64,000 nt of DNA, taken from positions 36,581,683 through 36,645,682 of the forward strand of contig OZ024737.1 of the NCBI GenBank assembly GCA_964016875.1, in the 5' to 3' direction. The position numbers were made by a program, and so were the translations under genes. The notes beneath the pieces were generated by a model, which searched no databases, was not told the DNA's origin, and saw only the letters and a program-made list of their open reading frames with translations. Source of the stretch: Fallopia convolvulus (taxonomy: Eukaryota > Streptophyta > Magnoliopsida > Caryophyllales > Polygonaceae). Of this stretch, positions 46,655 through 60,500 are shown one piece after another; the stretch's first letter is position 1, and the number at the start of each line of letters is the position of its first letter.

Positions 46655-46862
46655 AATCCAACGAGTTGACACAGTGGTGTAAGACCCTGCTGCATTCACA
46701 TAAAAAAGGGATGATCTATTTAGTGAGAGTTTTCATATTCGATCTCCCTCACGTGCAAAATTTCCCTGGACCAACGACAACCACAAATTGCGAACATGAA
46801 TTAGTTTTTAATTTGTATGGATTAAGGGACACCCTTAGTCTTTGACCTTAGACCAAAAAAAG
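46655..46862 (+). mobile_element. tRNA-derived SINE in laccase intron 2 (208 bp)
   Basis: Flanked by 15-bp repeats TTGAT(G/T)AAACATTAT at 46640-46654 and 46863-46877 (one mismatch). It has an A-box-like GACACAGTGGTGTAAGAC, a B-box-like ATTCGATCTCC about 70 bp later, and ends ACCAAAAAAAG. Confidence 0.78.
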
Positions 46863-46887
46863 TTGATTAAACATTATTTAAAAGTCA

Positions 46888-46918
<31 letters not shown>

Positions 46919-47495
46919 CTCTTAGAGATTATCTCAAATAAACATAATAAAACAAGACATACATGATATATGCTATATTTTTTTTTCAAATTGATCTTCC
47001 ACTGGTAGGCATGGAGTGAAACAACCAAGAAACCCATGGTCAGACGGGCCAGAGTACATAACACAGTGTCCGGTTCAACCCGGATCCAACTTCACGTATC
47101 ACATAATATTATCGGATGAAGAAGGAACTCTTTGGTGGCATGCTCATAGTGATTGGACTCGAGCCACAGTCCATGGTGCCATTGTCATTCTGCCCGCTAA
47201 TGGTACCACTTATCCATTTCCCAACCCAGATGGGGAGGAAGTCATCATACTAGGTAATTACATAGTATCAACAATTTTTTTTTTTGTCTATTTAGTAGTA
47301 TCCCACTTTGTGTCTGGTAGACTTATTAAAAGGCGGGGTAAAGCACACTCTTAATTAGAGGTTTTAAAACAACTCCATTTCTAAAGCTTGAATTCAAGAC
47401 CTCTCGTTAAAGAAGTATGTCTCTTAACCAACTCCACTTTACTCTTATGTATGTAGTTACACATTAATAACAGTTAATTCTCACTTAGGAATATA

Positions 47496-48100
47496 CTAGC
47501 ATTTGTTCCCGTACCTTGTACGGGTTTTGATTAAAAAAAATGTTATATGATGAAGATTATATTTCTAAATTTGTGGAATTTTAAGATCATCAAATAAAAT
47601 TATATATTAATAATATTATTATATTTAAAAAAGTTATTTTATAATGAAGATTATGTTTATATCATTTTTCAAATTTTAAGAACTCTAAATATAATTGTAT
47701 ATTAGTAATATTATTATATTAAAAAATTATCTCTAAATATAATTGTATATTAGTAATATTATTAAATTAACAAATTATTTAATAATGAAAAGTATGTTTC
47801 GTATCAAGTTTTAAAATCTTTAAATATAATTGTATATTAGTAATATGATTAGTAATATTAGTAACATTAGTGTCTTCAATAAAAACATTCCATACACCAA
47901 ATAAAACTTGCTAAAATTTAAGATCTCTAAATATAATTGTATATGAGTAATATAAGGAATATTGTTATAATATAAGGGTTGTAAATACTAAAATAAAAGA
48001 AGGGCAAAGCAGTAAATGAAAAAATTAAAACGCCTATGTGGCATAGTTAAAACGATGACATGTAGGATAGAAATATTCGACTTTAGTTATAGTATATTGA
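47496..48100 (-). mobile_element. Helitron H4 (605 bp) in laccase intron 3
   Basis: Minus-strand start TCAATATACTATAACTAAAG at 48100 (preceded by A). The 3' end is a perfect hairpin CCCGTAC-AAG-GTACGGG followed by AACAAATGCTAG at 47496 and then T. Same family as H3, and contains the same minisatellite unit. Confidence 0.85.
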
Positions 48101-49059
48101 TAATGCAGACTAATAAGAAAGTAGAACGTACTAGATTCTTTTTGTATTAGTATTAGTATACTATTTTATTTGGGATTTTAGCTTCCATTACTCAATTGAT
48201 AAATGTCGTTACATTATATAATATGGTCATTTTTAAATAATACTTTTAGCCTTTAAATTTGGAATTGAATGTGCAATTAATTAATTAAATAGGAAATTGG
48301 TTTGTTGGGGACCTTGCTGAAATGGTGAAGGAAGATCAGGAAACAGGAGGAGAAATGCCCCACTCTAACGCCTATACAATAAATGGGGAACCTGGAGATC
48401 TATGCGCTTGTTCTAATGGTAATGCCACTTTTTTTTTCGACGGGGGTAATGCCACTTAGGGCCTGTTTGAATTGCAAGATATGCATTAAACAGGCCCTTA
48501 ATGCTTGCACATATAATTACATTTTGTCACTAACTTATACTAGTAGTGAAATTCTTACATCATTGAGTTTGATTTTTTTATTAAAATAATTGGTCTTAAA
48601 TTAGTCAAAACATGACCGAGCCAAAAATTCCACTAACTCAAAATGGTCAATTTACTAATTTTAGCTAGAAACATGTGAATGAAATTAAATATATATATAT
48701 ATATGATTCATTCTAGGAACAACCTACCGACTGACGGTGGACTACGGCAAGACGTACCATCTCCGGCTAGTGAACGCCGGCAGCAACTCCGATCTCTTCT
48801 TCGCCATCGCGGGCCACACCATGACGGTGGTGGGCATGGACGCCTCCTACACCAAACCCTTCTCCACCGCTTACCTCGTGCTCAGTACTGGCCAAACCGT
48901 CGACGTCCTCTTGACTGCCGACCAATCCCCTAGCCACTACTACATGGCGGCGCGCCAGTACTCCAACGACCCATCTAACCTCATGGACTTTGACCTCTCC
49001 AACGCCACCGCCATCCTCCAGTACCATGGCAACTACACACCCCCCACTACTAAATAAAC

Positions 49060-49360
49060 GACCTACAGTAGCGCTTGAAAACCGCTACTAAAAATGCATA
49101 AACCGCTACTAATTATCTATTGTAGCGGTTAGTCACCGCTACATCTGCTAGCGCTGCAATAGATCTATTGGAGCGGTTTTTAGATCTATTGGAGCGGTTT
49201 CAAGTAGAAACATAAACCGCTACAGAAAAATAAAAAAACCGTCGCTATTGTTACTCTATTGTAGCGGAGCGGCTTTATTAGTCTCTTGCGACATTTTTCA
49301 TACTCTATTGTAGCGTTTTATATATTTGCTTATAAATAAATAAAGGTCTATTGTAGCGGT
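49060..49360. repeat. left subterminal repeat region of the CACTA element
   Basis: About ten copies of TGTAGCGGTT / GGAGCGGTTT / AACCGCTAC in both orientations, often preceded by CTATT. Confidence 0.85.
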
Positions 49361-49399
49361 TGTTTGCGTGGATATAAAATATTTAATCAATATTTTGTA

Positions 49400-50860
49400 G
49401 CAATTTATAACTTCATCTAAATATTGATTAGCTAATTCAATATTATTAAATTTATTAATTTAATGCCTAACAAATTAAATAAGATAAACCATACATATAT
49501 ATAAGAAAACATATATTATATAGCAAAAAAGATCGAGATGATCATACATTCGATCATTATAGTGTATACAATCACCATATAACAAAATGACTAAACTAGT
49601 TTGCTAATTAGCAAGTCGATCAATACGATAATTATATAAAGCGTATCCAAAAGGGATCAACTAGCTTATATGGTATAAAGTAGCCATTCAAAAGGAAATA
49701 GTCTAATAAATTCCAAAATGGCTCTATCGAAAATATAGCAAACCTAACCTAACGAGCACCATCATGTATGTACGCATACCAATTGCACGAACTTTCATAC
49801 CAAATCCACCTACATAAAAAAAACAATAGAAAAATTAGCTATAATAAAGACTCTTGTGAATTTCTGAAAAGAAGTCATTCAATCATATGAGAATTAATAA
49901 AAATTCTTGTCAATTTCTAAAAAGAAGTCATTCAATCATATGAGAATGGGAGTTTAACAGAAAATCCAAATATGAACCTAGACAACAATATTTTGAAGGA
50001 AAGAAGATAACAAAGGGACAAAATAAAAGGCCTCTCAACAATTGTCTTTCTTTCATACTCACTTTATACACAGGGAATGGGTATCAACCTAGCTTAGAAG
50101 CCTCCAAACTGAGTGTTTGCTACAACAACTTTTTCTCTAACAAGCATCTCTAATGCACTACAACCACTTTATACACAGACCAATACATCATTAATTATTT
50201 TGCAAGAAAACTAGAAGCTGGAATCTTGAATATTTCAGGATTACTTAATTAGAGACCAATTTTTCAAACCTCAAAATATGAACATTACCAGAACTAGTTC
50301 AAACCAAACTAGTAGAATAACCAAAGAATACTCATTGAAGCACAAATCTAGTGGAGAGGCAATCATGGTTATTTACTCACATTTAGCAATTTTGGAAGAA
50401 CAATATAATCAACAAGATCTCTACCAACTTTTAATGCATCAAATCCTGCTTTTAAAAAAGACCTAGCATTTTCTTCCTCATTGAGAGTTAGCTCATTTAA
50501 GTTTACACAAAACCACTTTTGACATAATTATACAGAATATAATCATTTACTTAGGATTGAAAATAAAGGAGAATGAGTTTGAACAGGGCCTTTGTTATCG
50601 AACACGAAAACCTATTGGAGTGACTTTCGACATTTGAGGAGAAACCAACACAAAGAACAATACAAATGCACCTATTCAATCAACAGAATTCAACAACACA
50701 AAGGCAACCAGCTGAACAAAAAAAATACATACAAAAAGTACCTAACCTAGCTAGCAGATTTGCAAGATAATAATAACTTGTCATTCAATTAAATAAACTT
50801 ACCTTCGCAGTCTTGCAAGTAAGGTCATGCGCACCTTTAGCTGAAAAGGAAGAATAGACA
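49400..50860. other. non-coding left interior of the CACTA element
   Basis: No gene recognised; may hold 3' exons of the TNP1-like gene. A segment at 50350-50530 is repeated at 59037-59305. Confidence 0.5.
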
Positions 50861-50971
50861 TACATTTCATTCAACACACCAAATACCCAACTTGAAAAAT
50901 CTGAACCAAATAAAGTGAGCAATGAAATAAGTGGCACCTTTGTGGTGGATGAGATTGGCCAGATAATTCAC

Positions 50972-53900
50972 CTATGTTGTCATGTGGACTTGATGCATCT
51001 CTTTCCATTGTTTGGAAGTCTGGGATAACAACATCTATTCCTGGATTAGCTTCTCGTATCTTAGACAAAATATAAGACAATTTGCTCTCCAACCGATCCT
51101 CCATTTTTTTCTCGAATGTTTGTGTGATGCTTTCCAAGTACACCAAGGGTAGTACATAGGGGTATTGACATTCTTCTTTAAATTTGACTTTGTGACGCCT
51201 TGTCCATGCAAACGCAAACGCCCGCTATGTTCCTTCTTGGTAATAACATCGTAATATGGATCCCTTGTCTCACTTCCATCACCTTGAGCTTTAAGAGCTT
51301 TCATTTTCTCCTAATTAAGCAAAAACATAACAGCATGCCATGCAAAAATGACATGTACCGCATTAGTAAAATCCAAAAAAAGTACATGAATTATTAAAAT
51401 AGGGTACTAACTAAATACAAATAATAAAAACAAAGTGAATGTAGCATTCAGCTCACAATGTTTTGTAGGGTCTCATCATTTGATGTTAAGTATGTGTGTC
51501 CAGCTTTTCGCTTTCTAGATTCCATGTAAATGTCTGCTAGTAATGGCTCTCGCTTGTTTGGGTCATTTTCTTGCTATTATTGCACATAAGATAAATAGAC
51601 AAAATCAAATTAGAAATATTTAGTTTTATATATGAATGTATAAGCATTACCATTCAACTAATATATGTTTTTGCAAATAAACAGTTACCATATCATGGCG
51701 CAGAATTGCAAACGAAGTTGACCCCATAGTATGCATGTCACTTTATTTTTTGCGATTCTCTTTATTTTTCCTGCTAATGTCCTAGTCATGAAGGATATAA
51801 AAGTCAATGAATCCAGTTTCACAAAAAATCCAGACTCAGAACATTTTGGTTCTGGTGAATCCAATTTTAGCACAAGTTTCTTGTGAATCCAGTTTCTTGA
51901 TGCTCAAAAAAGTAATTTTAATACTCTTGAATGCATGAAAAGTAATTGATGCTCAAAAAAGGAGGAATAAGAGTTATATAAACAAATCCAGATTGAACAA
52001 ATCTCCTCAACAAGAGCCATCCAAAGTTCATTTTCAGCACCTGAATAACAATCATAGAAGAAGAGCCATCATAAAAAAATCCATATTCAATAAGATTTGA
52101 TAGACTATCCAAATAAAGGGTCATGAAATCCAGATTCAATAAGATTAGATGACATCCAAGTTCATTTTCAGCACTTGAATAACCATCATAGAACAAGAGC
52201 CATCATTTAAAAAAATCCAGATTCAATAAGCTTAGTAAATGCAACATTAGATGATCATCCAGATAAAGGGTCATGAAAGTTTACCTTTTTCATTCACAGA
52301 TTATCTCAAGATATTATAAAAACTTTCATCAATACCAACAAAGTATGAAGATATACGGTGCCTTTTAATCAGCTTCTGGTGAATCCAATTTCAACACAAA
52401 AAGATACCTAAATTATCAACATTTGGTGAATCCAATTTCGGCACAAAAACCAGAGCTAAATAATCATCTCCTGGTGAATCCAGTTTCAGCAAAAAAATAA
52501 CATTAGCATAGTAACCTGCTTCTGGTGAATCCAGTTTCAACATAAAAATAACATTTTCAGCACAAAAAATCCATTTCAAAAAGAGAACAATACATACCTG
52601 TGCTTCTGGTGAATCCCAATACAACATCAGCTCTTTCCATTGTGCTTCAGGCACTGTCTTAGGCATATGCTTTAACCTCTCTTCTGTGGTTGCAAATTTA
52701 GCGTAGTGATCTTCCCTTAATCTACATTTGTTCTGGCGCCATAAGCCACCAATCTTACTCAGCACGTTTTTCCTTCCCTCCTCTGGAACAATGTATCTTC
52801 TCTAAAATCACAATATAAACAATTTGTTTAGTATTTGCACATATGATATTAACAACATAAATAAATTTTATATTACCTGTATATACTCCCAAATGTTATC
52901 CTTTGCCTTGTCCGGCACATAATTCCAGCTTATGTAATTTAGAGGTGCAAGATCTGCATCTTTAGCCACAGTTCCTAGAAAGTTCTTAAAAGTCTTCACT
53001 ATACCTTTGGGCCCCACTGGCTGGTGCCTTTCATTCAAAATGATAGGATCACGATCTTCCAAATCACGATTATGAATCTCTTCCAGAATGGTTCTCCCTC
53101 TAACTTTCTTTTGAGTAACTAATTAAAATTAGACAAAATGTTAACTTTATCACAACATACAAAAATGATAAATACAAATATTCAAATCTATGATTGAATA
53201 TTTACCTGGATTTGCATTTTCAACTATCACATCAGGTTCACTTGCTTCTTCATTTTGATTATTTGATGCATCTTCAGCAAAATCATTCTCATAAACATCC
53301 CCATAACTTCTTGGTTGTCTTAAACCTTCAGAATACCTAAGTAATTCAGCTTCAAGACTTTCCAATTCCGCATCAACGCTTTGTTGTCTTTTTGAGGCTT
53401 GAACTTTCTTCACTTTCAAATATCTCGAATAAGACCCCGGGGGACAGTAGTTCTTCTCATTTTTCCCTTGATTTAAACTCATACGAACTTCTTCTTGTTT
53501 CCTTTTCTGATTTTCTTGTTGGTGGGTCAAATTTTGCTGGCGAGTTTGTTTTGAACCTCGTTCATGGATCAGATTCACTGCTTGAGATTGGTGGATTTTC
53601 TTTTTCTTTGTTGTTTCTCTTGAGCTTTCATTTTCACAAATTCAGCCATGGGTAATGTTTGCACCAGTGGTTGCTTTTCTTTTCTACCTCTTGCATTATT
53701 AACATCCACTTGAACCTGCACAACATGTTAAAAAGTATTATAAATATAAATTTTCATGCTAAACATAATGCACCTACAAAAACAAGAGACATGACATATA
53801 CCGAATCAGCTTCACATGTTGTTTGTCGAGGATCATCCACATCTTCTTCTGATTGGCAGATTTCATTCACAACAGAACTAGCAACCTGCCCATACTTTTT

Positions 53901-54035
53901 TTGCAAATTTTTACTAACTAAGCTTCCATAACCCTTGGCTTTCATCCTTGAATCATTTTCTGCCATGGTTTTCATCCTTTCTATTTCATATGGCGTCAAT
54001 TTTTGTGCTACACCAGATGGCTTATCCTTCCCCAT
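50972..54035 (-). pseudogene. CACTA accessory protein, TNP1/TNPA-type (Transposase_24), frameshifted
   Basis: Exons inferred: 53802-54035 (from ATG, MGKDKPSGVAQK), 53206-53715, 52877-53118, 52598-52801, 51457-51573 and 50972-51310; further 3' exons were not fixed. The core matches the plant transposase 24 family: LNERHQPVGPKGIVKTFKNF, LAPLNYISWNYVPDKAKDNIWEYIQ, IVPEEGRKNVLSKIGGLWRQNK and NKREPLLADIYMESRKRKAG. The C-terminal part (SITQTFEKKMEDRLESKLS) looks coiled-coil. Such proteins bind subterminal repeats and assist TNP2. Two frame breaks are seen: in an A-rich run near 53590-53606 the frame meets TGA while coding sequence resumes in the next frame, and again near 51147. Each looks like a single missing base. 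Alternative splicing or read errors could also explain them. Confidence 0.7.
51830..52620. repeat. degenerate tandem repeats in TNP1 intron 4
   Basis: Recurrent TGGTGAATCCAGTTTCAGCA and TCCAGATTCAATAAG-type units spaced irregularly at 30-70 bp. Related CAGTTTCAGCACAGAAAATA units occur at 59045-59150. Confidence 0.7.
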
Positions 54036-54201
54036 TATGCCTTAAGTTACCAAAACAACCTGAATAATATGAATATATATTAGTTAACAAACATAAGTCT
54101 CAATCACATAATATTTTTAAGAAATTAGAAATATAATATAAAATTAAAACATTATAGGTACAAAAGAAGAAGATTTTGCCTTGTTTCTATAATGAAGTTT
54201 T

Positions 54202-57200
54202 TCACGAGTTATTTGCCATATTTTCTACAAGGTTTCCTTCCTTGTCGACTATAGTTGCAGGTATATCCACTCTCGTGCAACTTAAATCGAGATCATCATC
54301 CATACTTTCAAGTATGTTTTGCAAAGAACAATGAGATTCCTTCCAATATAAATCTGCAAATCTATCATTCATTTTATCCTCGACATCAAAATGATCTCTA
54401 GGAAGTTGTTGGACCACATAGCTCCAATCACTTGATGAAGGATCTTGAACATAAAAGACTTGATGTGCTTGAGATGCCAGGATGAAAGGCTCATCTTGAT
54501 AAATAAGCTTCTTGTGATTAACTCGAGAAAGCCCATAACTGTCATTTTCAGAATGAAACCAAACACATCCAAATAGGACGACACTAAAATGATCTTCATA
54601 AAATATCTCAATAATTTCTTCTATTGATCCATAATAAGTGACATCTCCCATGATTGGATGTTGATCCTTGGTACTGGCAAAACTAGGAGTTAATGCGGTT
54701 AAAGTGACTCCGCTATTTTCAGTAACACAATTTCTATCACGCTGTTGGGTATGAAACTTATAGCCATTGACAGCATATCCACTATATCTTTTGACAAAAA
54801 AAGAAGGCCTAACAGATAACCATTTCACACAATCTGACACATGTAGACCTTGACCAATGTCATACTCAACTCTTTCTCTAAACCAGTCAATGAAGTCCTT
54901 GCTATGACTTTGTGCGGTGTCCCACTTTCTTTTCTTCTTGCTATTAACAAGTGTCTCATGATCACTATATTAAGGCAGAAACAAATACAAATCTTAGCTA
55001 TATTATTATTATAAAAATAATAGAAAAAATGTGTTAAAGTTAGTACCTTATATATTTCTTAACTTCTTCATGGTTACAATTGAATAAAGCATATCGATGT
55101 GCTTGATCCCGCTTTTTAAGACCAATTTTGAAATATTTAGGTTTTTTCCTTTTCGTCTTCCCCTTTCCCATTATAGGATGACCCATATTTGGAAAAATGT
55201 ATTGTGATTCAGACCTCTCAATATGCTCATCCATAGTGGTGGATCCACGTTGCAGATATCTAGCACAAAAGGTGACACATTCATCAACCAAATATGCTTC
55301 AGCAATTGATCCCTCTGGACGACTCTTATTTCGAACAAAAGCCTTCAACTTATGGAGATTTCTTTCGACCGGATACATCCATCTCCCACAAACAGGCCCC
55401 CCTTGTCTAATCTCTTCAACTAAGTGGACAGGCAAATGAAGCATAATATCAAAAAAGGCCGGAGGAAATATCATTTCAAATTGACAAAGAATCTCAGCAA
55501 TCTCTGATTGTAGATGATCAAAAGTTTGAGGGTCGAGAACTTTATTGCATATGGCCTTGAAAAATGCACTCAATCTGATCAAAGGAATTGCAACACTCTT
55601 TTGAAGAGTAGCCTTGACAACAATTGGAAGTAGATATTGCATTAAAAAGTGTGCATCATGACTCTTATAACCTGCAATTTTCCTCTCCTTAACTTGAACA
55701 CATCGTGCAATGTTGGAATCACAAGCTTGTGGTACCTTAGCATTTTTAATGATAGTACAAAACTGGCGCTGCTCATTCAATGTCATCCAAAATCGCGACT
55801 TTGAAATTTCATACCGCTCGCCATCACTGCACAATTTAGGTTTAAGCTCGTGCAATATATCTATTTTAGTAAGATCCATTCGAGCTTTGATATGATCTTT
55901 GGTCTTTCCAGGAATATCTAACAAAGTCCCAATCACGCTATCACAGATATTCTTCTCTATATGCATCACATCAAGAAAATGACGGCAATCAATATGCATC
56001 CAATAAGGCAAATCAAAAAAAATCGACCTCTTTTTCCAAGGGCAGATTTCATCATTGCTCTTTCCTTTACTCTTTTTCTTCTTCGGCCTAAACTTTCCAA
56101 ACTTATTTTCAAAATCACTCAACAAGATCAAAGTTTGAGCTCCGGTTAATCGGCTTGGTGCATTTTGAAACTGATCCTGCCCATTACAAAGTCTCTTATT
56201 ACGTCGATATGAGTGATTTTCCTCTAAAAACCTATAGTGCTCCATGTAACACATCTTATTACTACATGGCAGCCACTTAGATCTTGTCTCATAATGACAA
56301 TTAGGGCATGCCCACTGCCCTTTTGTGCTCCATCCAGATAGCATTGCATATGCCGGGAAATCACTTATGGTAAACATCAAGGCTACATGCAACTTGAACA
56401 TTTGGTTTGTTGAAGCATCATATGTCTCAATACCAAACTCCCAAAGGTCTTTCAAATCCCTTACCAAAGGTTGCATGTACACATCAATATCGTTTCCAGG
56501 GGATGAAGGACCTGGGATAAGTAACGCTAACATTAAAAATTCTGACTTCATCGACATCCATGATGGTAAGTTACAATTGCTAAGTATAACCGGCCATGTA
56601 CTATGGGCAATGCTCATTGTGCTAAAGGGATTAAATCCATCACTAGATAAACTCAACCTCACATTGCGTGGATCTTCAGCAAAGGATGGATATTTTAAGT
56701 CAAAGTTCTTCCAAGAATCACCATCTGCAAAATGTCTCATCAGCCCATCATTAGGACGTCCCTTTGCATGCCATGTCATGTAACGTGCGGTCTCTGGGCA
56801 CATAAACATTCTTTGCAACCTTTTCTTGATGGGGAAGTACCTAAGAACCTTTGTTGAAATTCGATAATGCTTACCGGTTATCTCATCTTTCTCATCTTTT
56901 TTCCATCGAGAAGCCTTACAAGTATGACAAAATGTTGCATCCGCATTATCCTCCCAAAAAAGCATACAATCATTAGGGCATGCGTCTATCTTTATATAAT
57001 CAAGTCCTAAGACCTTAAGGACATTCTTGGCTTCATTAAATGAACTAGGCAACTTTGCATCAGGTTGCATATCTTTTATGATTTTCAACAAATCGGTGAA
57101 TGCACCATTGCTCAACTTGTGGTCCCTCTTATAAACAAATAATCGAATGATGAAGGACAACTTGGAAAAATTCTTGCAACCAGGATATAGTTCTTCTTGG

Positions 57201-57565
57201 CCCTCTTCAACTAACTTGTAAAAATTCTTTGTCTCCTCATTTAGACCAGTTCGATATGTGTCATTCAACAAATCATGGACATTATCATCAAAGCTATGGA
57301 ACACCCCATGATCAACCTCTACCCTTTCAGGACTCATTGACAATGTTTCTTCATGTGGCAGCCGAACAAAACCCTTCGCAATCATGTGATCCTTGACAAT
57401 GTCTCGACGAAACCACTTCCGTAAACAACATACTTTACATGGACACCGGATTTGCTCTCCTTGTCCCTCAGTTGCAAATGATTTTTCTATATACCCATCT
57501 ACCCCTTTTTCAAATTCCTTAGTCCATCGAGGAAACATATACCACTTTAAATTACTTCCATCCAT
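54202..57565 (-). CDS. TNP2-type CACTA transposase
   Basis: Two exons (55047-57565 and 54202-54964) give an intact 1093-residue protein. N-terminal transposase-associated domain (about residues 3-75: FPRWTKEFEKGVDGYIEKSF, IRCPCKVCC). The TNP2 core includes FPAYAMLSGWSTKGQWACP and HIDCRHFLDVMHIEKNICDS. The DUF4218 region includes LPVHLVEEIRQGGPVCGRWM and YPVERNLHKLKAFVRNKSRP. The DUF4216 domain lies in exon 2 (YYGSIEEIIEIFYEDHFSVV, FGCVWFHSENDSYGLSRVNH). It cuts and joins transposon ends in the nucleus. The start at 57565 matches the family's usual short N-terminus. The stop is 166 bp from the TNP1-like ATG on the same strand. No stop or frameshift was found, so it may be functional. Confidence 0.93.
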
Positions 57566-57599
57566 AAGGTATAGTTTCAAAAATTAGCACATGTAAAAT

Positions 57600-60500
57600 T
57601 TATATGACCTATAAGGAGAAAGTAATAATTGATTTAAAATCAGGAAAATCATAAGGTATGATATCATAATCTGACATTAAAGTTCTAAGCAGCGAGAAAA
57701 ACACAAACAATATATGCATGAAATATAAGTACAATCTCACATTCAATTTTAAAGAGAAGATATGACCAAACAAAGAGCATATTCAAAAGATAAAGATACA
57801 TTAATGTCCAAAAGAAATATGCAAGAACACATTTTCTAACCTGAAATTTATTAAGGTTAGCTCTATGTTAATGCTCTAGCCAAATCACCTTCCATGATCA
57901 CTAATCACCAATCAGATCACCGTGCACCTCGAGTACCAAGAGAGCAACCTATAGATTCAGAAGAACAAGTTGTTCCACATTAGAACAGCAAGGGAAAATG
58001 TCACAGAATCTATAAGCTCAATCATAATAAGCTGAAGTATAGAAATGCATATACTTCTATATATGCCACAAAAGTGACAGATTCTAAAACAGTAAAATAT
58101 ATAATAAAAAATAAAATAACTCATTTATTTTTAAGATATAAAAATCAAAATTAATGTGAAGAATGACTTTATCAATCAATGAAATAGTAAAATTCAGCAG
58201 AACAAATACAGAATTTCATATGGGCTTTATATTTCCAATTTAAAGTCTAATAAGAATTTTATTTTGTTCAATTTTTCAAGCAGTGTGCTCTTCTCTTCAG
58301 TGGGCTACTTGGAGATCTTTTGCTTTATTTTTCACATTGATGATATTCTAAGGTTGCCACTTTCTTTTGGATCTCAATTATATATGAAGAACAACAGATT
58401 TTGGATCAGTTTCTGCAAGAAAAAACAACTGTAAAGATACAATTTAGTTCAAGTAGTGATTTTTGCTGTCAAAATATAAGATGTCAATTCTACTGTTTCA
58501 TATGTTAATCTCTATATTTCACCTCATCTGTACCATGCTTATCAGTTTATAAAGCACTTAGCCTAAAAGCTAACCTTATCATCCCATTCATCTCTTTACT
58601 TAAAGTCACTTTTGCCAAATTATTTCATTTTGCCACACATTTGTTCCTTTAGTATAATTTCAAAGCTATTCTTAACCCATGACATTAGTTTTTAACCCAT
58701 CAAAATTTATAATATAAGGGCGATTTTCTGCAATTTCTCCTATATTAAGGGTGTTTAAATGCTAGTATTATAATTATTTATGTACAAAGTCTTTATGTTT
58801 TACCCATTCAATTCAAGCAATAAAATTAAGCTCAAAACAATTCCTAATTAAAAACAAATCTGCAGAAACTTAAGTGAACACAAAAATATAAATTTTGTAT
58901 AAATAAGTAGACATGCCAGCTCTCAGAGACAAACTTTTTAAGGGTTCCAAGTAATTTCAAGATGGACAAATAGACAGACATTAGTAGTTTATCACTACAA
59001 TTCCCCAGATGTTCAGGTATTGTAGTAGTGAATACAGTGGAGAGGCAAATCCAGTTTCAGCATTATAAATACAGAATTCAGTTTCAGCACAGAAAATACA
59101 GAATTTAATTTCAGCACAGAAAATACAGAATTCAGTTTCAGCACAGAAATGCCATTTAACAATTTTGCAAGAACAATAAAATCAACAAGATCTCTACCAA
59201 CTCTTAATGCATCAAATCCTAGCCTGCTTATTAAAAAGAAGACCTAGCATTATCAACCTCATTGAAAGTTATCTCACTTAAGTTTATACAAAACCACTTT
59301 TGACCTAAAGAGTTTGTTGATCTACTATACTATAAACTACACCTATTCAATCAACATGTTTTCAATTCCAAACAACACCACCTACTAGTTTAACAAACTC
59401 TATCTAAAATGCTTAAAGTGATTAAAGTGTCAATCCTATCTAGAATGAGAATAGACATGAATGTTGTGTTTTGAATCAAAGTCAACTGTTGAAAACTTCT
59501 GCATATGGATGCTGAGGGAGTATGTTTCTTGTAATTTGTTTAGTATATGTTAGAAGTACCTGTACTAGTTGCAGACTTCAGGGAAAGGTTGCAAACTTTA
59601 AGTGATGTGCAATAGCCCTTCGTTCAAGGTATTCTTCAAGAACTGCAGCTTGCTTTCTAAGGTCTACTACCTAGAATTAGTAAATTATATATATGTTCAA
59701 ATCACTACAATAATTTAATAGGAAAGATAACAAAAAACCTTACATAAATATTTGAATTCTAAGAATGGGCCTTTAGCACAAATGATCTGCAATCACCTAC
59801 ACTTAAATCAGCCTCTGCTGAACATAAAATACACCCCAGGAGTTAGACCCATAAAAAGCAATGCAAACAATTCTTACAAAAAACATTAGCAGTTGTAGGG
59901 CACATGGATAACAACAGTGCAACACATATATTCTTAGTTCACCACTACTATGGTATATTGTTTGTGCATCACAGAATAATGGCAGAAATTTTAAACTAAA
60001 AAAAAAATTGAACCACGGAATTAACAGTGGCATACATGGGTCATGGAATAGTCTACTAATCTAAGACATTTAATATACTATAGATAGAATATTGGCATTC
60101 GTATACTAGAAGCAGTCACATGGAGATTGAGAGGAAAAAGAATTAGACATCTGGAAGTAAAACTTATAGGTTCTAACCTCCTCTTCTTTTGGAGTAACAA
60201 CTAGCCTCTCAATATGCTACTAGGATTTACTTCAAATTATATAGTAAGGGTTCTTCCCTATCTAATGTCATTAATATTAAATCAGTCACAAACTATTACA
60301 TCCAGTTTCACTGCTGCATTTATATATAAAGTCCATGAAAAAATTGCTCCTTTTTTATATTTTGTGGATAGAATGTAAACCCTAACAAGAAGAACCTTCA
60401 GAAAACTTCATAAGCAGAATCAAGAGATTATAAAGATCACTAATTAAGCTAATAGCACCAACTTAAATTATTGCAATGATCCCATAATTAAAATCACCAA

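Noticed and set aside
55197..57587. Plus-strand open frames opposite the transposase
   Set aside because: Antisense shadows of the TNP2 coding exon with no independent signature.
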